From positions 1 through 64,000 of the forward strand of contig NZ_APML01000004.1 in assembly GCF_000359605.1 (NCBI RefSeq): DNA of 64,000 bases. Direction: 5' to 3'. A program made the position numbers and the translations under genes. The notes under the pieces were generated by a model that was not told where the DNA came from, did not search any database, and saw only the letters and a program-made list of their open reading frames with translations. The stretch is from Gracilibacillus halophilus YIM-C55.5 (GTDB lineage: Bacteria > Bacillota > Bacilli > Bacillales > Amphibacillaceae). Positions 18,187 to 26,604 of the stretch are shown one piece after another; the first letter of the stretch is position 1, and every line of letters starts with the position of its first letter.

Positions 18187-18847
18187 CTTTCTTCTGTTTT
18201 ATCATCTCTCTAACTTGTTTTCTTCCTTTTTTCATTTGATTGAGCTCCTTTTGAAACAAACCATGAAAGTCTTTCCACGAGTTTGCCTTACTTGTATGTT
18301 GCTTCTTGTCCTCATGTTTGTCTCCCTTTAAGAAATCGATGGGGTTCACTGATGAAGGCTGTTCTTCTTGTAATTGTTCAATGGTTTCTTCATCCGTGAT
18401 TTCCGTTAACATTTCAATACTATCGCCTACACCAATCACAAAATAACGTTCGCCTATACGAATGGTTTGTAACGTCTTATTGGATCCGACGGAAATGCCA
18501 CCTAAATTCTCAAGTACACGACCACGATTCACAAATTGATTACGTTTTTTGATAAATTTGGAGATCAAAACAATCAATCCAATGACAACAGCTAAAGCAA
18601 ACACCAACTTGATAAAACTTCCCATGAGGCTAGGCATACCGCTCGAACTGGTGTCTAAGGTTTGTTCTTGATCCGTTTCTGCTGGTTGTTCCTCTGTTTC
18701 TGTTGCGTCTTCTGAATCTTGTTCCTGATTGCCGTTGTTTAACATATCATCAACTGTTGGCGATTGTGCGAGAACCGATATTGGCAGTATTCCTATGGCA
18801 ATCATACAGGTAAGAAGACATAAAACGATGCGCTTAATTGTCCTCAC
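18170..18847 (-). CDS. fliO: Flagellar assembly protein FliO (called FliZ in Bacillus)
   Basis: FliO is thought to assist assembly of the FliP ring. From GTG at 18847 the protein is 225 residues. It starts with a signal-peptide-like segment (basic RTIKR, then hydrophobic to about residue 25 ending in VLAQ), followed by an acidic Gln/Glu/Thr-rich extracytoplasmic region. A membrane helix lies near residues 78-98, and a cytoplasmic FliO domain holds FVNRGRVLENLGGISVGSNKTLQTIRIGERYFVIGVG (family pattern, given here only in outline). The GTG follows the cheY stop directly; an upstream start inside cheY is rejected. Confidence 0.88.
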   Translation of the reverse strand: MRTIKRIVLCLLTCMIAIGILPISVLAQSPTVDDMLNNGNQEQDSEDATETEEQPAETDQEQTLDTSSSGMPSLMGSFIKLVFALAVVIGLIVLISKFIKKRNQFVNRGRVLENLGGISVGSNKTLQTIRIGERYFVIGVGDSIEMLTEITDEETIEQLQEEQPSSVNPIDFLKGDKHEDKKQHTSKANSWKDFHGLFQKELNQMKKGRKQVREMIKQKKDDRNA

Positions 18848-18851
18848 CTCA

Positions 18852-19214
18852 TTAACCAATAACTTTTGAAATGGCCTCAATGACACGATCACCTTGGAAT
18901 GGCTTCACAATAAAATCTTTTGCGCCTGCTTGAATCGCATCAATAACCATCGCTTGCTGTCCCATGGCAGAACACATAATCACTTTCGCATCACTATTGA
19001 TTTCAAGTATTTCTTTCAGTGCTTCTAACCCATCTTTTTCTGGCATTGTAATATCCATCGTGACAAGGTCTGGTTCAGATTCTTTATACTTATCGACTGC
19101 TTCTACACCGTCTTGTGCTTCACCTACAACTTCATAACCATTTTTTGTTAAGATATCCTTAATCATCATTCTCATAAATGCTGCGTCATCCACGATTAAT
19201 ACACTTTTTCCCAT
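18852..19214 (-). CDS. cheY: Chemotaxis response regulator CheY
   Basis: Phosphorylated CheY binds the switch proteins FliM and FliY; in Bacillus it favours counterclockwise rotation. The 120-residue protein is a lone receiver domain: VLIVDDAAFMRMM with the acidic pair near residues 9-10, phospho-acceptor Asp in LVTMDITMPEKDG near residue 54, the switch Ser in IMCSAMGQQ (position usually Thr/Ser), and the conserved Lys in FIVKPFQGDR near residue 105. MGKSVLIV is the preferred start over an ATG three codons upstream. Confidence 0.97.
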   Translation of the reverse strand: MGKSVLIVDDAAFMRMMIKDILTKNGYEVVGEAQDGVEAVDKYKESEPDLVTMDITMPEKDGLEALKEILEINSDAKVIMCSAMGQQAMVIDAIQAGAKDFIVKPFQGDRVIEAISKVIG

Positions 19215-19238
19215 TGTAAACATCTCCTTATGACCATT

Positions 19239-20441
19239 TTATTTTAGTTGTTTTAAGCGATCTTCTTTACTGACAATGTCTGTCACACGTACGCCAAAGT
19301 TTTCATCAATGACGACAACTTCACCTTTTGCGATTAATTTTTGATTCACTAATATATCAACAGGTTCACCAGCAAGCTTGTCTAATTCGACAATCGAACC
19401 CGAAGTAAGTTCTAAAATGTCTTTGACCGTTCGCTTCGTTCTTCCAAGTTCAACCGTTACTTGCAACGGAATATCCATTAATAAGTCTAAGTTTCGTTTC
19501 TCTTCTTGGGCGAGCTCAGTTTGATCAAAGTCGCTAAATGAAGCAGTTTGTACCGGCTCATTTGGCGGTGTCTGGCCACCAATTTGTTGCGGGCCACGTT
19601 GCTGTCTTTCTTGTTGTGGCTGTTGAGCGCTCGTATTTGGCGTCGATTGACTCATCTCTGAACTGGATTCCTTTGTTGCAGTTGTATTTGGTTCGTCTTC
19701 AGTCTGTTGCGTACTACCTGCAGATGTTTCCTCTTGACTATCAGGTGCGTTTAATAATTCATCGACTAACTTTTTCGCAAATGGAACAGGAATCAACTGC
19801 ATAATTTTCGAATCGATTAATGTACCAATTTGTAATTGGAACGACACCTTCACTAAGACATCGTCATCAGGTATATGTTGATTATTGATATCTTCTGCGA
19901 CATTAATGACTGAAATTTCAGGTGGAGATATATCCACTTTATTACCAAATACCGTTGACATGCTTGTCGCTGCCGTCCCCATCATTTGATTCATCGCTTC
20001 TTGCACAGCACTTAAGTGGATATCATTTAACTCTTCTGAATCAACCTCACCATTTCCGCCAAGCATTAAGTCAGCAATAATGGCTGCGTCTTTCGATTCG
20101 AGCATAAATAAATTCGATCCACTGATGCCCTCCGTATACTGAACATCAACACCGACATAAGGAACAGGAAATTCTTCCTCTAATTCTCCCTTGTCGATTG
20201 CAGAAATCACTGGGGTCGTAATTTCAACTTTTTGATTTAATAATGTTGATAAAGTAGTAGCAGAACTACCGAACGAAATATTCCCAATTTCACCAATTGC
20301 ATCTTTCTCTAGTTCTGATAACGCATCATCGGAAGGTTGCTCCTGATCAGCAGAAGTATCCTCAGTGCTATCGTTCGTATCATCTGTGCCTTTTAATAGT
20401 GCATCTATTTCATCTTGTGATAACATGCCGTCATCCATCAT
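19239..20441 (-). CDS. fliY: Flagellar switch protein and CheY-P phosphatase FliY
   Basis: FliY is a C-ring component of Bacilli that combines a CheC-type phosphatase with a FliN-type domain. The 400-residue protein shows an N-terminal CheY-P-binding peptide LSQDEIDALL, two phosphatase motifs (KDAIGEIGNISFGSSATTLS and LSAVQEAMNQMMGTAATSMS), a Gln/Pro/Ser/Thr-rich linker at about residues 225-300, and the C-terminal SpoA/FliN domain LLMDIPLQVTVELGRTKRTV. It overlaps the fliM stop by 11 bases. The linker is longer than in B. subtilis, which has a 378-residue FliY. Confidence 0.95.
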   Translation of the reverse strand: MMDDGMLSQDEIDALLKGTDDTNDSTEDTSADQEQPSDDALSELEKDAIGEIGNISFGSSATTLSTLLNQKVEITTPVISAIDKGELEEEFPVPYVGVDVQYTEGISGSNLFMLESKDAAIIADLMLGGNGEVDSEELNDIHLSAVQEAMNQMMGTAATSMSTVFGNKVDISPPEISVINVAEDINNQHIPDDDVLVKVSFQLQIGTLIDSKIMQLIPVPFAKKLVDELLNAPDSQEETSAGSTQQTEDEPNTTATKESSSEMSQSTPNTSAQQPQQERQQRGPQQIGGQTPPNEPVQTASFSDFDQTELAQEEKRNLDLLMDIPLQVTVELGRTKRTVKDILELTSGSIVELDKLAGEPVDILVNQKLIAKGEVVVIDENFGVRVTDIVSKEDRLKQLK

Positions 20442-21432
20442 TCGGATCCCCTCCCTGTATTTCGTCTATCACTTGTACAGCCAGCTTATGTTTCTTCTTA
20501 CCAGGTTGCACATGAAATTTTGGATGATCATCCACATATAAAAGTAGTGGGTCATCAATAGGCTGATCGAGTAAAATCGTATCATTTTCGGATAAAAACA
20601 TCAGCTCTTCTAACGTAATCTGGCTCTCACCTAATCGAGCTGATAAATCCATCTTGGCACCTTCGATATTTTTACTAATCGATTCATACTCTTCCGGTTT
20701 TCGTTCTTTCTTTTTATCATTTTGCATCCAATAATGTACCGATAACTTGGGGATGATTGGTTCTAATACCACATGTGGGATACAAATATTAATCATGCCT
20801 GTACTTTCACCAATGGTTGTATCCAAAGAAACAACAACGACAGTTTCATTCGGTGACACAAGCTGTAAAAACTGCGGGTTTACCTCAAAATCTTCAAGAA
20901 TTGGGTCAATTTCAACGACTGAACTCCACGCCTCCTGGAGATTTTCAAGTGCATTTTCGAACAATTGTGACATTAATGTGGTTTCAATCTCGGTTAAGTT
21001 ATCCACTTTATTTACGCTTGTCCCTTTACCACCAAGCATTCGATCCAACATTGCATAAGATATGTTCGGATTGAATTCAAAGATCATCCGTCCATCGAGT
21101 GGTTCTACACTATATACATTTAAAATCGTTTTGGATGGTATGGAACGGATAAATTCTTCATATGGTATTTGATCAACAGATGCGACGGAAATATGTACAT
21201 ATGTGCGTAACTGTGCCGAGAAATAAGTTGACAAAAGCCGCGCAAAATTGTCATGAATTCTTGAGATACTGCGAATCTGATCTTTTGAAAAGCGTAGTGC
21301 TCGTTTAAAGTCGTATACACGAACTTTCTTATCATTTTCTTCTTCTTTCAATTCATTTGCATCCATTTCACCAGATGAAATGGCAGATAATAATGCATCA
21401 ATTTCATTTTGTGATAAGACTTCGTCTGCCAT
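20431..21432 (-). CDS. fliM: Flagellar motor switch protein FliM
   Basis: FliM links the FliG rotor ring to FliY and receives CheY-P. The 333-residue protein has the N-terminal CheY-binding segment VLSQNEIDALLSAI, the middle domain with FARLLSTYFSAQLRTYV, the conserved YEEFIRSIP and MIFEFNPNISYAMLDRMLGG, and a C-terminal SpoA domain from about residue 255. It lies 28 bases after fliL. Confidence 0.96.
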   Translation of the reverse strand: MADEVLSQNEIDALLSAISSGEMDANELKEEENDKKVRVYDFKRALRFSKDQIRSISRIHDNFARLLSTYFSAQLRTYVHISVASVDQIPYEEFIRSIPSKTILNVYSVEPLDGRMIFEFNPNISYAMLDRMLGGKGTSVNKVDNLTEIETTLMSQLFENALENLQEAWSSVVEIDPILEDFEVNPQFLQLVSPNETVVVVSLDTTIGESTGMINICIPHVVLEPIIPKLSVHYWMQNDKKKERKPEEYESISKNIEGAKMDLSARLGESQITLEELMFLSENDTILLDQPIDDPLLLYVDDHPKFHVQPGKKKHKLAVQVIDEIQGGDPNDG

Positions 21433-21460
21433 AGTCCCACCTCCTTATGCGGAGAAGCTA

Positions 21461-21874
21461 TCATTGAATCACTTTACTTGTGATGAGAACATCCGTAATC
21501 GAACCTTCTGTCATTTTTTGATTCATCACCGATTGCATATGTTCTTCCAAATTGGTTAAATTTTCTTTAAAATCTTTTGTTGTTAAAGATACTGATTCTT
21601 TAATAAATTCGTTTTTCACTTGAAATTCGCGTTTTTCAATCTCGGCTTTTGCTGCTTTACTATTCGTTACAAATTGAAATTGTATGAGAACAAAACTCCC
21701 ATCTTCTAAATCGGTACGCATTTCACTCGTCGTATACGAATAATCTACCATTTCATCAATCGTCATTGCTTCGCTTTCGGAAGAATTATTCAGTACAAAA
21801 TAAAGCGCAACTGCCCCGCCGATCGTAATCACAACTAATGCTGTAACTAAAATTTTCATTAATTTAGGATTCAT
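21461..21874 (-). CDS. fliL: Flagellar basal body protein FliL
   Basis: FliL is a single-pass inner-membrane protein surrounding the stator and needed for full motor output or swarming in many species. The 137-residue product has a short cytoplasmic start, a membrane helix at about residues 9-30 (ILVTALVVITIGGAVALYFVL), and a periplasmic-type stomatin-like domain. It overlaps the swrD stop by 11 bases; ATG at 21874 with AGGTGATG upstream is preferred over an ATG three codons earlier. Confidence 0.92.
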   Translation of the reverse strand: MNPKLMKILVTALVVITIGGAVALYFVLNNSSESEAMTIDEMVDYSYTTSEMRTDLEDGSFVLIQFQFVTNSKAAKAEIEKREFQVKNEFIKESVSLTTKDFKENLTNLEEHMQSVMNQKMTEGSITDVLITSKVIQ

Positions 21875-22085
21875 CGTCATCACCTATTTCTCTACTAAGT
21901 TGGTAGATCCCAATTGACTGATAATAGTTTGTCACTAAACGCTCGACTTCTTCTTCTGATTCTTTTACAAATAGTTTTTTTTGATTGACAAGCGTAATCG
22001 TCGTATCTGGAAACGACTCCACCCGCTCAATATACACAGCATTGACCGTTAATGTGTCATTATTTAACTTGGTTAATTGAATCAT
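21864..22085 (-). CDS. swrD: Motor-power protein SwrD (FlbD/YlzI family)
   Basis: The FlbD family protein YlzI of B. subtilis is called SwrD and raises flagellar motor power, probably through the stators. The 73-residue protein has the family pattern MIQLTKLNNDTLTVNAVYIE near the start and PDTTITLVNQKKLFVKES in the middle, with an acidic C-terminus. Its position between flgE and fliL is as in B. subtilis. Confidence 0.92.
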   Translation of the reverse strand: MIQLTKLNNDTLTVNAVYIERVESFPDTTITLVNQKKLFVKESEEEVERLVTNYYQSIGIYQLSREIGDDDES

Positions 22086-22129
22086 AGTAGGTAGAGACGA
22101 GGGAAAAAACCCTCATCCCTTAACCTCCT

Positions 22130-23155
22130 TTATCGTTTGAGATTAACTAATTCTTGCAAGATTTCGTCTGATGTTGTAATGATACGAGTGTTCGCTTGGA
22201 AACCACGCTGTGCAGTAATCATGGATGTAAATTCTTCAGATAAATCCACATTCGACATTTCTAACGCACCAGAAACAATGGAAGCTGTTCCTTCATTTTC
22301 AGGAGCAAATAACGTAGTAATATCCTGATCATCAAAGCCGTCATCTCCATCAACATCTACTTCACCTGTTACTTGTTCCATTTGTCCCGCATTGACTGAG
22401 TCCTGGAACATGTTTGAACCTACTTTGTTAAGTCCACCACTATTGGAAAATTTCGAAAGCATAATTTGTCCCGCTTGCATGGTTTCTCCATTTTGAACAT
22501 AATTCACTGTGCCATTACCTTGTATGCTAAAACTTTCCGCATTGTCTGGAATCTGAATACGACCATAAATATTATCCGTCACACCATCTGATCCAGACTC
22601 AAAATCACCTGTTCCATCAACTGCTGATGGATCATCAACCCTATTTCCACTACCATCGGTTTCTGCTGCAACATCTGTTTTACCAATAAGGTATTGTCCA
22701 TTGGCATTGACAATATAACCTTCATCATCTAAATACATATTACCAGCTCTGGAATATTCAATATTCGTATCCTCTAGGTCTAAGCCTGAAGTAGCATCAA
22801 AGTCCTCACCGGTATTTCCGTCAGTATCTGTTAAACCTGTCCCAAATACAAACATACCATCGCCTTCTAGTTGAAGGTCAAGTGGGCGCTCTGTCGTTTG
22901 GCGGTTCCCTTGGGTATGAAGATTATCAATTGATCCTGTTTGTGAACCCGTTCCCACTTGTTGTGGATTAATACCGCCGCGTTGATCCGTTGGCGCACTT
23001 GCTCCGTTGATCGATTGACTCATCATGTCTTGAAAGGTTGTTCGTCCTTTTTTGAAACCAGCTGTATTCACATTGGCAATATTGTTTCCTACCACATCAA
23101 GTTTCGTTTGGAAGCCTTTCATTCCTGAAATACCTGCATACATTGAACGTAACAT
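22130..23155 (-). CDS. flgE: Flagellar hook protein FlgE (formerly FlgG in Bacillus)
   Basis: It polymerises to form the hook, after export by the flagellar type III apparatus. The 341-residue protein has the N-terminal rod-type motif MLRSMYAGISGMKGFQTKLD and NNIANVNTAGFKKGRTTFQD, and the matching C-terminal helix SNVDLSEEFTSMITAQRGFQANTRII. The middle is about 75 residues longer than the 264-residue B. subtilis protein. The extra length is in Asp/Gly/Thr-rich stretches near residues 110-135 and 165-195, with another DxDGDDGFDDQD segment near residue 270. These acidic runs resemble calcium-binding or salt-adapted surface loops. Confidence 0.93.
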   Translation of the reverse strand: MLRSMYAGISGMKGFQTKLDVVGNNIANVNTAGFKKGRTTFQDMMSQSINGASAPTDQRGGINPQQVGTGSQTGSIDNLHTQGNRQTTERPLDLQLEGDGMFVFGTGLTDTDGNTGEDFDATSGLDLEDTNIEYSRAGNMYLDDEGYIVNANGQYLIGKTDVAAETDGSGNRVDDPSAVDGTGDFESGSDGVTDNIYGRIQIPDNAESFSIQGNGTVNYVQNGETMQAGQIMLSKFSNSGGLNKVGSNMFQDSVNAGQMEQVTGEVDVDGDDGFDDQDITTLFAPENEGTASIVSGALEMSNVDLSEEFTSMITAQRGFQANTRIITTSDEILQELVNLKR

Positions 23156-23233
23156 GCTTTATACTCATCCTTTCTTACAATCTGCTACTTCTGTCATTCC
23201 GTAGCGGTTTGCCTCCCGTATGGGTCCAGCAAA

Positions 23234-23593
23234 TTAAATTAAGATTGTACCATTAATATTTGTAAAAATTTTATCTTGCACTTCCGATCGATTCATCGCT
23301 GTGACGACTGTATTGCTTTTCGTATTCACAATAAAAGCCGCTTGATCGGTTAATACGAGGGAGTCTTTCACGCCTTTTTGCCTTGCCTCATCTAACTTCG
23401 TCTGTATTTGTGACCATTGTTCGTCACTCACTTCAATTTGTCTCTGTTCCATCCTCTGTTTTGCATGTTTACTTAGCTGAACGCCTTCTGCCTGTTTTAA
23501 TAGCTGTGAGAAATCGGTGTGATTCGTTTTCGCTCGCGATGAATTGGATTTGGGCAGAACCGTCGGATGAAACGCATGAATTCGATTATCCAT
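23234..23593 (-). CDS. Conserved flagellar operon protein (TIGR02530 type)
   Basis: This 119-residue soluble protein matches a small family found between flgD and flgE in Firmicutes and related phyla; its function is not established. Recognisable segments are FSQLLKQAEGVQLSKHAKQRMEQR near residues 28-50, the WSQIQTKLDEARQKGVKDSLVL helix pair, and a C-terminal beta part with AFIVNTKSNTVVTAM. The ATG at 23593 overlaps the end of flgD. Hook assembly is the natural guess from context alone. Confidence 0.85.
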   Translation of the reverse strand: MDNRIHAFHPTVLPKSNSSRAKTNHTDFSQLLKQAEGVQLSKHAKQRMEQRQIEVSDEQWSQIQTKLDEARQKGVKDSLVLTDQAAFIVNTKSNTVVTAMNRSEVQDKIFTNINGTILI

Positions 23594-24071
23594 TGCTACC
23601 ATCCTGAGTAGAAGACTGCTGTTCAGATGTATCCTGTTCGATTTTCAACACCTCATCGGTGAAAATATCGGTATCATTGGCTAACTCTAATACGCCATAA
23701 CCATCTTTTTGGGACACAGCTTCTACTTTACTAGTCAATGTTTCTTTTGGTTCAATAATTTCACCAGTCTCTTCATCAAATTTGTAATAGGAAACTTCTT
23801 TCCCGATTAAATGGCTATTTTGAATGACTGGGGACACGGATTGATTCTTTACTAATTGATCGATTGATTCTGACATATTCATCATTTGTTCCATCTGCGA
23901 GAATGTCGTCATTTGGGAAATAAATTCTTTGTCTTTCATCGGATCTAATGGGTTTTGATTTTGTAATTGGGTCATGAGAATCTTTAGAAAATCTTCTTTT
24001 CCCAAATTGCTCGATGGTTCTCTCGTTTGTGATTGATTCGATAGATATAAGGATGAATCAATAGTTGGCAT
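23586..24071 (-). CDS. flgD: Hook cap (hook assembly scaffold) protein FlgD
   Basis: FlgD caps the growing hook and is exported through the flagellar channel. From the ATG at 24071 the product is 161 residues. The conserved N-terminal part LGKEDFLKILMTQLQNQNPLDPM (given here as family signature) and SQMTTFSQMEQMMNM near residues 50-65 are clear. The C-terminal half is shorter than in enteric FlgD, which is normal for Bacilli, and ends in a Ser/Gln/Asp-rich tail. GTG three codons upstream is a less likely start. Confidence 0.93.
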   Translation of the reverse strand: MPTIDSSLYLSNQSQTREPSSNLGKEDFLKILMTQLQNQNPLDPMKDKEFISQMTTFSQMEQMMNMSESIDQLVKNQSVSPVIQNSHLIGKEVSYYKFDEETGEIIEPKETLTSKVEAVSQKDGYGVLELANDTDIFTDEVLKIEQDTSEQQSSTQDGSNG

Positions 24072-24080
24072 TTGTATCAC

Positions 24081-25544
24081 CTACACTTTCTGATCCATTA
24101 ATAAATCAAAAAAGGATGTTTCTTCTTGTTGCTCATCATCATTTTCATTTTCTTCCCAGTCTTCCTGTTCTTGACTTTGCGTATCGGAATCGGATGGGTT
24201 GTTATCATCCGCTAATTTTTGCTGACTCGAAAAGGTTGTCGTCATATCTTGTTTCTCTACAACAACTTGATGTGGAGAGAACATATGGCGTAACTGTGCC
24301 ATGTTTCCTTCGAGCATTTCTTTGGCTGCTTGTGATGAAACAATCATTTTTACAGCCATTTCGCCGTTAATTTGAGTGAAACGGACCGTCATATTCCCTA
24401 AATTTTCGGGTTGCATACGGATCGAAAGTTGATTTGAACCGTTCGCCGTTTTCATGAATTGACTCGACTTTAATATTTGTTGAAATTGATCGAGCATTTG
24501 CTTTTGATTTACTTCTTGTGTTTGATTCGTTTGCTGTACATGCATGACGTATTGTTGCACTTTTGACGTTGGCTGTTGATTCATCATCAACGTACTGTCT
24601 GATCGCGTTTGTGTCATTTCCTGTTTGAGCGACACATCTTGATTGTCTAAAGCATGCTGCAACCATCGACTCAAGTCTTGCTGAGTCACTTTTGTTGGAC
24701 TTTGATACTGGTTACTGACGGAAGCTCTGCTTTGATAGTTTTCTAATAATTTCTGCCAGACGGCCTTCGACTGTTGATTGGGAATCGACTGCATGACACT
24801 TGCTAGCGCCTGTCCATCTGACTTTGCCAGTTGTGTCCATTGTTGTAATACATTTAATAGCTGCTTCATGTCTTTACTTGAGCCATTTGATTGCAGCTTC
24901 TGAAGCAATGATTTTACTTGATTCCAAAGTGACTGTGCTTCTTCCTTTACATTGCTCGTGTCACTGCTAGATGACGTCGATGATGACTGCAGTATTTGTA
25001 GCCAACTTTGATCGAATGGCTGAAATAGCTGATTCAAATCTAATTTTTCATTTTCACCAATTGACGTAAGTTCACTCAACAGCTGATTTTTTTCTTGATC
25101 AGACAGTTGATTTTGAGCAGCTTGAGATAACTTCCCAATAATGGTTTGCAACTCATCTGTCGTCATGTTTTGCAACTCGCTTTGTACATTTTGTGTATTT
25201 TCACTCATGCTTTCGACGATCAATTGCAATTCTTTCTCATTTAATGAAATGCCCATCTCATTAAATAATTGTGTCATACGATCTTTAGATACTTCTGGCG
25301 ACAATGCTTGACTAAAATTTTTAAGTATTGATTGAACATCCTCATGAGAGGCCTGTTGCAAAAATTTGCGTATACTCGCTTGATTCTGCTGATTCATCGT
25401 TTGTAGTAGACTCTGACCTTCTGATGAAGCATTTGTACCTAACAACATTTGTCGAAAGCTCGTATTACCTTTTGTGTTTTCTTGACTCGTTGTCGTTTGT
25501 TGCATGATGTTAGCCGCTACATTTGCCGGTTGTACGAACATCAT
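24081..25544 (-). CDS. fliK: Hook-length control protein FliK
   Basis: FliK is exported during hook growth, measures length, and triggers the FlhB switch. The 487-residue protein has a long Gln/Ser-rich N-terminal and central region predicted to be extended, and a C-terminal Flg_hook domain with LSIRMQPENLGNMTVRFTQ and MAVKMIVSSQAAKEMLEGN (about residues 375-420). It ends with an acidic Asp/Glu/Asn-rich tail. The start ATG at 25544 follows AAGGGGGTG. The Gln-rich composition resembles that of YlqG at 42374-44188. Confidence 0.9.
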   Translation of the reverse strand: MMFVQPANVAANIMQQTTTSQENTKGNTSFRQMLLGTNASSEGQSLLQTMNQQNQASIRKFLQQASHEDVQSILKNFSQALSPEVSKDRMTQLFNEMGISLNEKELQLIVESMSENTQNVQSELQNMTTDELQTIIGKLSQAAQNQLSDQEKNQLLSELTSIGENEKLDLNQLFQPFDQSWLQILQSSSTSSSSDTSNVKEEAQSLWNQVKSLLQKLQSNGSSKDMKQLLNVLQQWTQLAKSDGQALASVMQSIPNQQSKAVWQKLLENYQSRASVSNQYQSPTKVTQQDLSRWLQHALDNQDVSLKQEMTQTRSDSTLMMNQQPTSKVQQYVMHVQQTNQTQEVNQKQMLDQFQQILKSSQFMKTANGSNQLSIRMQPENLGNMTVRFTQINGEMAVKMIVSSQAAKEMLEGNMAQLRHMFSPHQVVVEKQDMTTTFSSQQKLADDNNPSDSDTQSQEQEDWEENENDDEQQEETSFFDLLMDQKV

Positions 25545-25574
25545 TTTCACCCCCTTTCAAATGATAAAAAGAGT

Positions 25575-26153
25575 TTATTCTTGATTGAGTAATTGATCTG
25601 CAAATGTCGCTGCGGTTTCTGACTCCATTGCAGCCAAAATCTCTCCACGAACTTCAGAACCCATGGATTGTAGTGTGGCCAATGCTAATTGATTTTCCAT
25701 GTTTTCAATAATCGGAGCAGCTGTTTCAGGATCCATTGCTTCAAACGATGTGACATACTCTTCAACAGATTCTGTGCTAGGACCTGATTCTTCACTGTTT
25801 TCAGCTTCCATCTCTGATAGTTGTGTCGACAATTCTTCGACTTCACTTTGCAATTGTTCAATCTGGCTATCTTTTTCAGCAATTTGAGATTCTAAATTGC
25901 TAATTTGATTATTCTTTTCTTCGATGGTTGAATCTTTCTCCTCTAATTCTGATTGTTGCGATGCTTCTTCATCAGTTGTGATTTTCTCTGAAATAAATGG
26001 TACTTGATTGAGCACATCTTTTGATTTACTGACAACGTCGATACCCATGAATTGTAAAACGACAAAAGTCAAGACTAGCGCAAAAATTAATGGAACGATG
26101 ATGACAATAATCCATTGAAATATTCCTGGTTTTTTTTCTGAATTGCTAGCCAT
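25575..26153 (-). CDS. MotE-like flagellar protein YlxF
   Basis: YlxF is a membrane-anchored coiled-coil protein with a C-terminal MgtE_N-like domain; the related MotE of alphaproteobacteria is a chaperone for MotC. The 192-residue protein has one membrane segment at about residues 13-34 (WIIVIIVPLIFALVLTFVVL), a coiled coil at about residues 65-115 with repeating Glu/Gln/Ser/Ile, and the C-terminal domain with YVTSFEAMDPETAAPIIENM. It stands between fliJ and fliK as in B. subtilis. The exact role in Bacilli is not known. Confidence 0.88.
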   Translation of the reverse strand: MASNSEKKPGIFQWIIVIIVPLIFALVLTFVVLQFMGIDVVSKSKDVLNQVPFISEKITTDEEASQQSELEEKDSTIEEKNNQISNLESQIAEKDSQIEQLQSEVEELSTQLSEMEAENSEESGPSTESVEEYVTSFEAMDPETAAPIIENMENQLALATLQSMGSEVRGEILAAMESETAATFADQLLNQE

Positions 26154-26157
26154 TTCT

Positions 26158-26604
26158 TCACCTACCCTTGCTCTTCAAATACTGTTGCAAAGAAATATCA
26201 TCCATCAGTTTCATGTCAGATTTTTTATCAAGTTCATATTGACGCGATCGTTTACGGTCAATGAGCTTTTCCATTTTCTTTTCTTCAATATGCTGTTCTG
26301 TCAATTTCTCTTGAGCTTGTCTCATGTTATCTCTCGCTCGATTGACTCGTTGTTGCAATTCCATAATCGTTGGTGTTAAATGTTGCAAATAATTATGATA
26401 AGAATGAATGGTTTGTATCGACTGTTGGTTAGACAAACATTCATTATATTTGGCTTCCATTACTTCTTTCTTTCTTAATAAATCCACCAGTTGATTGGCC
26501 AACGTCTCGAATTCATCTACTTTTTGCTGATAAACAAATTGCGCTTGTTGTTTATCCTGATTTCTGATCATTTTCATTTTTTCGAGGCTTTGTACGTCAG
26601 CCAT
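26158..26604 (-). CDS. fliJ: Flagellar export protein FliJ
   Basis: FliJ is the coiled-coil stalk of the FliHI ATPase complex and links it to FlhA. The 148-residue protein is almost wholly helical and highly charged, as expected, with no membrane segment. The start codon overlaps the last base of the fliI stop. Sequence conservation in this family is low, so position directly after fliI is part of the evidence. Confidence 0.9.
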   Translation of the reverse strand: MADVQSLEKMKMIRNQDKQQAQFVYQQKVDEFETLANQLVDLLRKKEVMEAKYNECLSNQQSIQTIHSYHNYLQHLTPTIMELQQRVNRARDNMRQAQEKLTEQHIEEKKMEKLIDRKRSRQYELDKKSDMKLMDDISLQQYLKSKGR

